From an uncultured Pseudomonadota bacterium (GTDB taxonomy: Bacteria > Bdellovibrionota_B > Oligoflexia > Oligoflexales > CAILAO01): DNA of 8,333 bases. This document shows positions 1-5,759 of this stretch, piece by piece (positions within the stretch are counted from its first letter, which is position 1; the number at the start of each line of letters is the position of its first letter). A program made the translations under genes and the position numbers. The DNA is taken from the NCBI GenBank assembly GCA_903832105.1, contig CAILAO010000592.1, forward strand, positions 1 to 8,333, in the 5' to 3' direction. Below the pieces are notes generated by a model. That model did no database searches. It was not told the origin of the DNA and was given only the letters and a program-made list of their open reading frames with translations.

Positions 1-267
1 ATCCTGGCACATATGGATCTTTATACTCCCAAACTCCCGGAGCTGGCGCTGGAACTGGAGGAGGCGATGCAGGCGGGATTTTTGTCGGTGGATCAGGGAC
101 TACTTTAACCGGAGCGGGGGCCGGAATCTATACCCTCGGCGGAACTAGCAGTATTGGGGGGTACGGCGGAGCTGGAATTTACGCAAAGGGAGGGGCAAAT
201 GGATCTGGTCTTGGAGCCGGAAATGGCCCTGCTGGATATTTTGAAGGAAATGTTTTTGTTACTGGAA
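1..267 (+). repeat. Tandem intragenic repeat, copy A
   Basis: Positions 1-267 match 409-675 with six mismatches by eye (positions 105, 106, 128, 133, 245 and 260), about 98% identity. The offset is 408 bp, or 136 codons, so the frame is kept. It encodes 89 residues of the glycine-rich fibre region, and only two residues differ between copies (Leu/Ala and Thr/Ser). The left edge may lie before the window. Confidence 0.93.
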
Positions 268-1238
268 GTTTAAACGGAGTGATGAAGATTGATTCGTCCG
301 GAAGGACGGGGGTTGGAACTGTTACCCCGCGTGCCCGCCTTGAAGTTTCGGCTGGCTCAAACTCAACTACATACAACAATACTGAATACACTGGTGGGGG
401 GGCTGGCTATCCTGGCACATATGGATCTTTATACTCCCAAACTCCCGGAGCTGGCGCTGGAACTGGAGGAGGCGATGCAGGCGGGATTTTTGTCGGTGGA
501 TCAGGGACTACTGCAACCGGAGCGGGGGCCGGAATTTATAGCCTCGGCGGAACTAGCAGTATTGGGGGGTACGGCGGAGCTGGAATTTACGCAAAGGGAG
601 GGGCAAATGGATCTGGTCTTGGAGCCGGAAATGGCCCTGCTGGATATTTTGAGGGAAATGTTTTTGTGACTGGAAAAGTCGGCATTGGAACAACAAGTCC
701 AGGCTCCCCTCTTACTGTTAGCGGCGTGATCGAATCGAAGAGTGGCGGGGTCAAATTCCCGGATGGATCGACACAAACCGTCGCGGGTGTTGGATTTCTT
801 TACATTGTAGACCAAGAGGCCTCAGGGACGAACGGAGGCGACTTTACCGCAGGTGCTTGGCGGGTACGAACCTTAAATACGATTAAATACGACACACTTT
901 CGCGTGCCAGTGTATCAAACAACACTGTTACGCTAGCGCCAGGAAAATATCTTTGCACGGTCACCGCACCGGCCTGCTATACAGATATGCACAAAGCTAG
1001 GCTGTACAACATAACTTCAGACTCGGTCGTAGATGTCGGGACTACAGAGATGGCGAATCGTCTGTATGTGACATGCACGCGATCAGTTATCGACGTACAA
1101 TTGAATATCGCGTCCTCCACGACATACAGGATAGATCATTACGGCACCTCGTCAATTGCGACAACTGGTTTTGGCTATGCCACTAGTTTCGGTGTACCCG
1201 AGATCTATTCGACTTTTAAGTGTCTGGTTTTGAACTGA
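1..1238 (+). CDS. Glycine-rich tail-fibre-like surface protein (5' end outside window)
   Basis: The frame is open from the first complete codon at position 3 to the TGA ending at 1238, so the start lies upstream. About 411 residues are visible. The first two thirds are Gly/Ala/Ser/Thr-rich and built of two copies of an 89-residue block (PGTYGSLYSQTPG to NVFVTG), separated by a TGVGTVTP/RARLEVS segment. Next come VGIGTTSP and VKFPDGSTQT, motifs typical of phage tail-fibre and related bacterial surface proteins. The last ~145 residues (QEASGTNGGDF, SGAWRVRTLN-like, APGKY, HKARLYN, GFGYATSFGV) resemble the beta-sandwich knob found at the C-terminus of many tail proteins. The likely role is a trimeric fibre or adhesin at the cell or phage-particle surface. 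No other phage gene is visible, so a domesticated surface fibre is as likely as a prophage remnant. An ATG at 279 lies mid-protein and is not the start. The gene converges with the corC-like gene downstream. Confidence 0.75.
   Translation, partial: PGTYGSLYSQTPGAGAGTGGGDAGGIFVGGSGTTLTGAGAGIYTLGGTSSIGGYGGAGIYAKGGANGSGLGAGNGPAGYFEGNVFVTGSLNGVMKIDSSGRTGVGTVTPRARLEVSAGSNSTTYNNTEYTGGGAGYPGTYGSLYSQTPGAGAGTGGGDAGGIFVGGSGTTATGAGAGIYSLGGTSSIGGYGGAGIYAKGGANGSGLGAGNGPAGYFEGNVFVTGKVGIGTTSPGSPLTVSGVIESKSGGVKFPDGSTQTVAGVGFLYIVDQEASGTNGGDFTAGAWRVRTLNTIKYDTLSRASVSNNTVTLAPGKYLCTVTAPACYTDMHKARLYNITSDSVVDVGTTEMANRLYVTCTRSVIDVQLNIASSTTYRIDHYGTSSIATTGFGYATSFGVPEIYSTFKCLVLN
409..675 (+). repeat. Tandem intragenic repeat, copy B
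   Basis: This is the second copy of the block at 1-267. Similarity stops abruptly after the ACTGGA at 670-675. Copy A continues into a segment containing TGVGTVTP, whereas copy B continues into KVGIGTTSP and the C-terminal knob. Confidence 0.93.
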
Positions 1239-1427
1239 ACAGAAGATCTGGGAAAACCATGTGTGAAGAAAAACTTTTAGCTTGCCGAGCGGCGTAAGAT
1301 CTAATCCCGGTTAAACCCAGAGATGCGTCCTTTTGCGGGATGGAAGGTGAATGGTTGGTGATGAGAGGGGCCGGTAAGTGCCATACTGATCAGTGCATCG
1401 AGACCTAACCCTCGGAACTAAAAAAAT
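1239..1427. other. Convergent intergenic region with inverted repeats, no gene seen
   Basis: These 189 bp separate two converging genes, so transcription should end here from both sides. CTGGG at 1248-1252 can pair with CCCAG near 1316-1320, and AACC with GGTT just inside. CTTGCCG-AG-CGGC(GT)AAG forms a short hairpin within that span. A 10-bp palindrome, ACTGATCAGT, lies at 1385-1394. On the minus strand a run of seven T follows the corC-like stop almost at once (ATTTTTTTAG). None of these is a textbook GC-stem-plus-U-tract terminator. I see no credible small ORF. Confidence 0.4.
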
Positions 1428-2759
1428 CTACTTGCCTCGACCTGTTTCGACATCAGAACTCTGTTCAGATTTCGAAAGTTGGGATTCTGTTTCTTTTCGC
1501 ACTTTGACGCGACGGATGCGATGTCTCGACATATCGGTCACCTCAAGCTTGAGCGGGCCAATGGTGATGGTCTTGCCGACTTTCGGAAGGTCTCCCAGGA
1601 TATGGGTTAATAATCCGCCGATGGTATCTGCCTCGGCATCTTGCTCCACGTTAAGGTCGCGGATACCAAGTTCGAAAAATTCAAGAAAGTCTTCAATATT
1701 TAACGATCCCTGAACATCATAGACGCCATTTCCACGATCAATAATCTCAGCTTCCTCGGAATCAAATTCATCTTGAATTTCACCGACAATTTCTTCCAAA
1801 ATATCTTCAAGCGTGACGATTCCAGCCGTACCACCATACTCATCAATGACAATAGCCATGTGCTTTTTATTCCGTTTAAGATCTTTGAAGACATCCATGA
1901 TGAGCTTCGACTCGGGAACAAAAAAGACTTCCCGCATCATCTGTGATATTTGCGTTGGTCCGCCATCTTTTCCGGAGACAGTAAATTGGAGAAGATCTTT
2001 AGCGAGTAACATTCCGACAATGTTATCGATCCGGCCCTCAAAAACAGGGATCCTAGAAAAACCGCTTTCATTCGCAATTCTAACCGCATCGGAAAAACTC
2101 GAGTGAAGTTCGATAGCCCTGATATCGGTTCGTGGTGTCATAACTTCCCGGACCCTTGTTTCGTCGAAACCGAATACGCCGGAAATCATTTCTTGCTTTG
2201 TTTCTTCGATGACACCCGCTTTTTCACCAACGTTCACCAAAAACTCAAGCTCTGCCTCCGTAATCGGAGGTCCTTTTTTTTCCTTCGCTCCCAAAAGAAC
2301 AATTATTTTAGCGGCAAGTTCCGAGAAAAACCAAATGACAGGAAACATGATCCAATAGATGATCTGAATTAGCTTCAATGTAGCAATTGCAATAGGTTCA
2401 GGCATCGCTTTAGCGAAAGATTTTGGAATAATTTCTCCGAAGACTAAAATAAGTAGTGTTACGATACCGGTTGCAATGCCAATCGCTCGGCTGTGAAAGT
2501 ATCGAGCGGCGAGTTCCGTCGCAACCGCTGAAGCCAAAATGTTAACCACTGTGTTAAAAATAAGAATGGTCGTCAAAACACGCGATGGATGCTTAAGCCA
2601 CAAATTAAGTTGGCTCACCGTCTTGCCGCGAATATCGAGAAGATGACGCGCCTTTAGCGAGCCTAGCGAGGTTATGGATGTCTCAGCCGCTGAAAAAAAA
2701 GCCGAGATCGCCACGCACAAAAAAATAATAAACACACTTAAAATGTCGCTATTTTCCAT
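1428..2759 (-). CDS. CorC/HlyC-family CNNM-CBS membrane protein
   Basis: 443 residues, a full-length member of the hemolysin-C/CorC family implicated in Mg2+/Co2+ efflux or magnesium homeostasis at the inner membrane. The CNNM (DUF21) membrane domain covers about residues 5-160, with hydrophobic stretches near 7-24, 62-83, 92-110 and 125-157. It includes SAAETSITSL (23-32) and FGEIIPKS (107-114). A paired CBS domain follows at about 200-330, opening with VREVMTPR (203-210) and closing with IDEYGGTAGIVTLEDILEE (305-323). The CorC_HlyC domain lies at about 335-420 (GNGVYDVQGSLNIEDF, ADTIGGLL) and ends in a polar tail. The ATG at 2759 has GGAAGG just upstream. It follows ybeY by 42 bp, the usual order for this pair in proteobacteria, and is probably cotranscribed. 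The substrate cannot be told from sequence. The old name 'hemolysin' should not be read as toxin activity. Confidence 0.93.
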   Translation of the reverse strand: MENSDILSVFIIFLCVAISAFFSAAETSITSLGSLKARHLLDIRGKTVSQLNLWLKHPSRVLTTILIFNTVVNILASAVATELAARYFHSRAIGIATGIVTLLILVFGEIIPKSFAKAMPEPIAIATLKLIQIIYWIMFPVIWFFSELAAKIIVLLGAKEKKGPPITEAELEFLVNVGEKAGVIEETKQEMISGVFGFDETRVREVMTPRTDIRAIELHSSFSDAVRIANESGFSRIPVFEGRIDNIVGMLLAKDLLQFTVSGKDGGPTQISQMMREVFFVPESKLIMDVFKDLKRNKKHMAIVIDEYGGTAGIVTLEDILEEIVGEIQDEFDSEEAEIIDRGNGVYDVQGSLNIEDFLEFFELGIRDLNVEQDAEADTIGGLLTHILGDLPKVGKTITIGPLKLEVTDMSRHRIRRVKVRKETESQLSKSEQSSDVETGRGK

Positions 2760-2801
2760 TGTCCTTCCAACTCAACTCAGTTTAGCTCCATGTTCCAAGA
2801 A

Positions 2802-3419
2802 CTATACCGTTCTCTTCACACAATGCGTCCATACTGGCGTTGAACCAGAACGCATTGTGCTTAAAAAAGCCATCAAACGGCGTTGCGCCGCACACATGAC
2901 TTTCTCTTGCTTAAGATCTTCGTGATCGTAGCCACATAAATGTAAAATTCCGTGAACCATCAAAAAACAAAGTTCACGATCTAATCCGTGACCAATCCGC
3001 TCCGCATTCTTCTCGGCATCTTGAAGTGAAATAACGAGATCACCGAGAGTTTTAGGGCCTAGGGTTTCCGCCAGAAAAAGAGGGTTGATCCGCTTTGCGC
3101 CTCTTGATACGAGCTTCGCCGCAACATCCCGAAATGCCGCCTTCGCTGACACTCTTGGAAGTCTGGACCACTCTCTTTGCGGAAAAGAAAGAATATCGGT
3201 CGGCTGATCGATACCTCTAAAGCGTTTATTTAAATCCTGTATGACCTTGGAGCTTACCATATTGACTGATAACTCATGGTCACGCACGCCGAGATAATCA
3301 CAAACAGCGCGTGCAATAACAGCCACTTTTCTTTTGTTGACATTGTATTTGCGGAGTCGGCAGGCAATACTGATTCCGCTTTGATCACCAATCCTTGCTT
3401 GACCTAATTTAATCTTCAT
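2802..3419 (-). CDS. ybeY: YbeY endoribonuclease, rRNA maturation factor
   Basis: YbeY is a metal-dependent single-strand endoribonuclease acting in 16S rRNA 3'-end maturation and ribosome quality control. The zinc-site motif HGILHLCGYDHE starts at residue 156, giving ligands H156, H160 and H166. TDILSFP (74-80) and LGDLVIS (125-131) are the other family signatures, and LNKRFRGIDQPTD contains the conserved Asn/Arg region. At 205 residues it is longer than the usual 150-170, mainly because about 44 basic residues (81-124) separate TDILSFP from LGDLVIS, and a short tail extends past residue 185. The ATG at 3417-3419 overlaps the 3' end of the lysine-rich gene by 11 bp, so translation may be coupled; the site upstream is only A-rich (AAAAAAG). 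The corC-like gene follows. The phoH/ybeZ gene, often the upstream partner, is absent here. Confidence 0.94.
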   Translation of the reverse strand: MKIKLGQARIGDQSGISIACRLRKYNVNKRKVAVIARAVCDYLGVRDHELSVNMVSSKVIQDLNKRFRGIDQPTDILSFPQREWSRLPRVSAKAAFRDVAAKLVSRGAKRINPLFLAETLGPKTLGDLVISLQDAEKNAERIGHGLDRELCFLMVHGILHLCGYDHEDLKQEKVMCAAQRRLMAFLSTMRSGSTPVWTHCVKRTV

Positions 3420-3816
3420 CTTTTTTTAACCGCGACGAATTCTTTTTCCGTTCAGAAGAAAATTGTTCGACCTCTGCAAGTGGGCCATCAGCCTTCTTGA
3501 CTTTTAAATTCTTCTTTCGGCTTAGCTTACTTTTCTGTGAGCACAAGACCTCTAAAGAGGAAACCTTGACTGATGCATGCTCATTCGCCAATCGAGTCTC
3601 TTGCAGACTCATCTCAAACAAGGCAAGCTGCTCGGCAAAAGCGTGAAACTCTTCAACCGACATCGAATGTTCCGCTTTCTTCTGGTCTTGCGCTGAATCC
3701 TTAGGCACATCGGATGTACTTTGATCAGAGATCTGCTTTTTTCGCGAGGCTGTTATGCGAAACGGTGTCACATTGTTGATGGGGAGGGTGTCTTTTTCCT
3801 TGTCCTTGTTGGACAT
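3409..3816 (-). CDS. Lysine-rich hypothetical protein upstream of ybeY
   Basis: I do not recognise this protein. From the ATG at 3814-3816 (MSNKDKEKDT) it is 135 residues, with no membrane segment or signal peptide. Residues 1-50 are polar and look disordered. Residues 52-92 (SVEEFHAFAEQLALFEMSL onward) could form an amphipathic or coiled-coil helix. Residues 94-135 are very rich in Lys, Ser and Glu (SRKKNLKVKK; KKDED at the end). It overlaps the ybeY start by 11 bp, which suggests co-translation. The same frame is open back to an ATG at 4068 (219 residues), but that extension covers the end of trmB in another frame, and the trmB frame there carries family-like sequence. The internal start is therefore preferred. 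An AAAGGA lies about 14 bases before it and an AAGG too close, so the exact start is uncertain; GTG or CTG codons between 3817 and 3904 are possible. Confidence 0.55.
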   Translation of the reverse strand: MSNKDKEKDTLPINNVTPFRITASRKKQISDQSTSDVPKDSAQDQKKAEHSMSVEEFHAFAEQLALFEMSLQETRLANEHASVKVSSLEVLCSQKSKLSRKKNLKVKKADGPLAEVEQFSSERKKNSSRLKKDED

Positions 3817-3904
3817 GCCTTGAACCGCTTCCTTTCTTAAATCAGAACCTATTCGGAGCTTCAATCTTATCACATTTTTTAGCTGGCGGACCAGTGCTTC
3901 TTTC

Positions 3905-4702
3905 TTAGGAGTGTCTCGATAATTCTTTAATATCAATAGAGATTTTAGGTTTTTCCCAAACTCTCTCAAAAACCGGAGTCCCCTCTCTCTCAAAGTGCCG
4001 GCTAAAAACTGAGGGGTAACGTTCTGAATCCCCGATACGACTGATATCCCTGGTGTTCCTGATGTCACTCATATCGGGGATAAAGACAGGCTCCTTTTGC
4101 TCAAGAAAACCAACTTCGCTCATATAGCCGCAAGTTTCCTCAAAAAACGCCTGCTCATCCGTTGTGTACCAGACAAAACCTTCGGGTTTGAGGTTCTCAA
4201 AAAGCGTGACACAGAAAGAGCGTGAGAATAATCAATTCTTCTCTTTTTTCTTCTTTTTCCATGGATCTGGAAAACGAGCAACAACCCCTGTCAGTTCTTG
4301 GTCTGGAAAAAGTTTCTCCAAAAATTTGGCATCAGCTAAAATGCAAAAAACATTTTTTAACCCGTGGTCAACGGCTCTTTCAGCACTTTTCACCACGCGT
4401 TTAAACGTAATATCAACACCGACGAAAGCCTGATTGGGGTGATCAGCAGCCATTTGAACAAGAGCCTGACCTGTATGACAGCCAATTTCGACAACAAGAC
4501 CCTCCAAATGTTGCTTTGACGTCTTGTAATACTGCTCAATGCGCTCTCGCCACCGTCCAACATAATTCATCAAATCGGGGCCAGCGCAAATCGGAAGTGT
4601 TTTTGAAGCTGCTGCTTCCGAAAATTTGGAAATGTATGGATTCGCATCTGTTCTGCGCGCGGTTTTTATCGGAACAAAAGGGTCAAGATGGCGTATGGGC
4701 AC
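3905..4702 (-). pseudogene. trmB: trmB, tRNA (guanine-N7-)-methyltransferase, interrupted by in-frame TGA
   Basis: TrmB forms m7G46 in the tRNA variable loop using S-adenosylmethionine. The SAM-binding core is clear: VVEIGCHTGQALVQMAADHP, then FVGVDITFKRVVKSAERA, LKNVFCILADAKF and the hallmark FPDPW. The reading then runs KKKKKEKN and stops at TGA (4232-4234). In the same frame, past the TGA, comes LFSRSFCVTLFENLKPEGFV, then WYTTDEQAFFEE and SRHFEREGTPVFERVW, matching the usual TrmB C-terminal half, to a TAA at 3905-3907. The stop aligns with the second Arg of the family's K-R-R-[LI], so CGA to TGA is the simplest explanation. The start is placed at GTG 4702, which has GAGG eight bases upstream. 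An in-frame ATG at 4744 lies inside the 3' end of rnpB and is unlikely. Without the C-terminal half the enzyme should be inactive. Readthrough, recoding or a sequence error are alternatives to a true pseudogene. Confidence 0.8.
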
Positions 4703-4710
4703 ACAAAATT

Positions 4711-4714
4711 CCTC
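4711..4714 (-). promoter_or_regulatory. Ribosome-binding site deciding the trmB start
   Basis: GAGG on the minus strand lies eight bases before GTG 4702. It falls between the 3' end of rnpB and the GTG. It supports this start over the ATG at 4744, which belongs to the conserved 3' region of the RNase P RNA. Confidence 0.5.
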
Positions 4715-4727
4715 GCAAATAAGATGA

Positions 4728-5118
4728 TTTCTAAGCCAGGTCATAAGCCGGATTCTGTCATAGCGAAAGCTCTTTTAAGCCTCCGCAGTTGCTATCATTT
4801 ATCTGGGACGACTTTTACAAGTCGCCTCAAGCGACCTACCCCGAGACTTGCGTGTCGGGCCGACACTGGAAGTAACTTAACATCACTTCACGGTCTCTCT
4901 ATTTGGTCTTGCTTCAGATGGGGTTTGCCAAGCCAATCTGTCACCAGATTGCTGGTGCGCTCTTACCGCACCTTTTCACCCTTACTCGTTAGAGCGGTTT
5001 GTTTTCTGTTGCACTTTCCGTCGGGTTTCCCCGCCTGGCCGTTAGCCAGCATCTTGCCCTGTGAAGTCCGGACTTTCCTCCATCAATTACGACAGCGATA
5101 GCATCTCTGACTTAGAAA
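4728..5118 (-). ncRNA. rnpB: RNase P RNA, bacterial class A
   Basis: This is the catalytic RNA of RNase P, which removes 5' leaders from pre-tRNAs. The 5' conserved block GGAGGAAAGTCCGGACTTCA lies at about 5062-5081, followed by CAGGGCAAGATGCTGGCTAA. The interior holds GGTGAAAAGGTGCGGTAAGA with GCGCACCAGCA and GGCAAACCCC, all standard for this RNA. The 3' conserved block ACAGAATCCGGCTTAT is at 4743-4758. Helix P1 fixes the ends: CTAAGTCAG (5107-5115) pairs completely, with one G-U, with CTGGCTTAG (4731-4739). Three further A-U pairs extend it to 5118/4728, and a bulged GATG/CATC extension is possible beyond that. The length of ~390 nt is normal. It lies between the RNHCP gene and trmB on the same strand, with no terminator seen after it. 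Confidence 0.96.
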
Positions 5119-5131
5119 CATCCACCCGATG

Positions 5132-5160
5132 CTTTTAGAGACTTACGGAGCATTTGTCAA
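5132..5160 (-). promoter_or_regulatory. Candidate sigma70 promoter for rnpB
   Basis: On the minus strand a perfect -35 box TTGACA (5155-5160) is followed after 17 bp by TAAAAG (5132-5137) as a -10. This predicts a transcript start near 5125, about 7 nt before the first P1 base pair. The -35 lies within the last codons (Leu-Thr-Asn) of the RNHCP gene and its stop codon lies in the spacer, so rnpB can be transcribed on its own from inside its neighbour. The -10 matches the consensus at four of six positions. Confidence 0.6.
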
Positions 5161-5469
5161 TTTTAAGATTGTATCGTAGTTGTCCGGTTGAACCGGGTCG
5201 TCGAGGGCTGCTTTATTCTTCAATACCACGCCACAAACCCTGCATCGGAAGAGAAGGACGACACCTTTCTTCCCGTTCAGCTCATAGCCAATCGCGTCCA
5301 TCAGCCCTTGGCAAGGGTTTTGGCGATCTCCTGGGTTATTATCGACATGCTGAGACGTAAGGCAAAATGGGCAATGATTTCGGCAGCCTGCGGAAAGAGG
5401 CGTCACGATTTTTCCGCAAGCAGCGCAGGTAAACCCTTCGTTTATCGATGTAAAACGTGGAGACGTCAT
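5143..5469 (-). CDS. RNHCP zinc-ribbon domain protein
   Basis: 108 residues from the ATG at 5469. The RNHCP family is named for its Arg-Asn-His-Cys-Pro motif, which is present at residues 30-34 within CRNHCPFC. It is followed by QHVDNNPGDR and CQGLM, also characteristic. Cysteine pairs at 15/18 (CAAC), 33/36 and 76/79 (CRVC), plus C29 and C53, suggest a zinc-binding fold. The molecular function of the family is not established to my knowledge, and I assign none. A GTG at 5532 would add 21 residues, but it coincides with the -35 box of a good promoter whose transcript would begin downstream of it, and the added residues look non-family-like. No strong ribosome-binding site precedes the ATG (only AAAAG). 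It is the first gene of the leftward block and ends 24 bp before rnpB. Confidence 0.85.
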   Translation of the reverse strand: MTSPRFTSINEGFTCAACGKIVTPLSAGCRNHCPFCLTSQHVDNNPGDRQNPCQGLMDAIGYELNGKKGVVLLFRCRVCGVVLKNKAALDDPVQPDNYDTILKLTNAP

Positions 5470-5503
5470 CTTTTGGAAAATCCAAGTTAGCAAGGGAGAA
5501 GTC

Positions 5504-5532
5504 AGTATAGTGATCGTAGTAGTCTCTGTCAC
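5504..5532 (-). promoter_or_regulatory. Sigma70-like promoter for the RNHCP gene
   Basis: On the minus strand GTGACA (5527-5532, five of six to TTGACA) and TATACT (5504-5509, five of six to TATAAT) are exactly 17 bp apart. Transcription should start near 5497, leaving a leader of about 27 nt before the ATG at 5469. It may also feed rnpB and the genes after it. Confidence 0.6.
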
Positions 5533-5744
5533 TTTTAACTTACTATTTGATGTAAAAATCCGACAAAAATCTACATATTGATTATTTATTTAAGATGGTT
5601 ACCAAATAAGCCAAACTTAGTCACAAAGTAAAAAATGATGTCCTTACTCAAGTTTTTCTAGGCGGTTCCGAGGAGTCGATGGGGAAGAAGGAGCAACGGG
5701 ATACCCTTATGAAGTACAATATGTAGATAGGGAATCCCCACCAA
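5533..5744. other. Divergent AT-rich intergenic region with an 11-bp inverted repeat
   Basis: This gap separates the leftward RNHCP gene from the rightward lipoprotein gene and must hold the latter's promoter. The left part is strongly AT-rich (TTGATTATTTATTTAAG); the right part is more GC-balanced. TCTACATATTG at 5570-5580 and its exact complement CAATATGTAGA at 5717-5727 form an inverted repeat about 136 bp apart. The plus-strand TACAAT at 5715-5720 could serve as a -10 but lacks a convincing -35. I see no ORF supported here. Confidence 0.4.
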
Positions 5745-5759
5745 TTGAGGACAAACACC

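Noticed and set aside
289..815. Alternative ORFs at 289-669 (plus) and 501-815 (minus) inside the fibre gene
   Set aside because: They are out-of-frame shadows caused by the GC-rich, glycine-coding repeat. The main frame carries recognisable tail-protein motifs throughout.
1308..1410. Integron attC-like core sites (GTTAAAC and ACCTAAC)
   Set aside because: The two cores occur in the wrong order on both strands for an attC site, no integrase or cassette array is present, and 7-bp degenerate cores occur by chance.
1428..2759. Calling the CNNM-CBS protein a hemolysin or toxin
   Set aside because: The domain order is that of the CorC/CNNM transport family. The hemolysin name is historical and nothing in the sequence supports cell lysis.
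4228..4264. Programmed frameshift at the A-rich tract (AAAAAG, AAAAAAG) as an explanation for the interrupted trmB
   Set aside because: The C-terminal half is in the same frame as the N-terminal half, so no frameshift is needed. The AAAAAAG heptamer is also not in the register required for tandem -1 slippage.
4703..4744. ATG at 4744 as the trmB start (14 extra residues)
   Set aside because: The ATG lies within the conserved 3' segment of the RNase P RNA (GGCTTATGACC). The extra residues encode the P1 strand, and GTG 4702 has a proper GAGG site.
4688..5101. Plus-strand ORF of 137 codons across 4688-5101
   Set aside because: It is antisense to rnpB; the sequence there is fully explained by conserved RNase P RNA elements.
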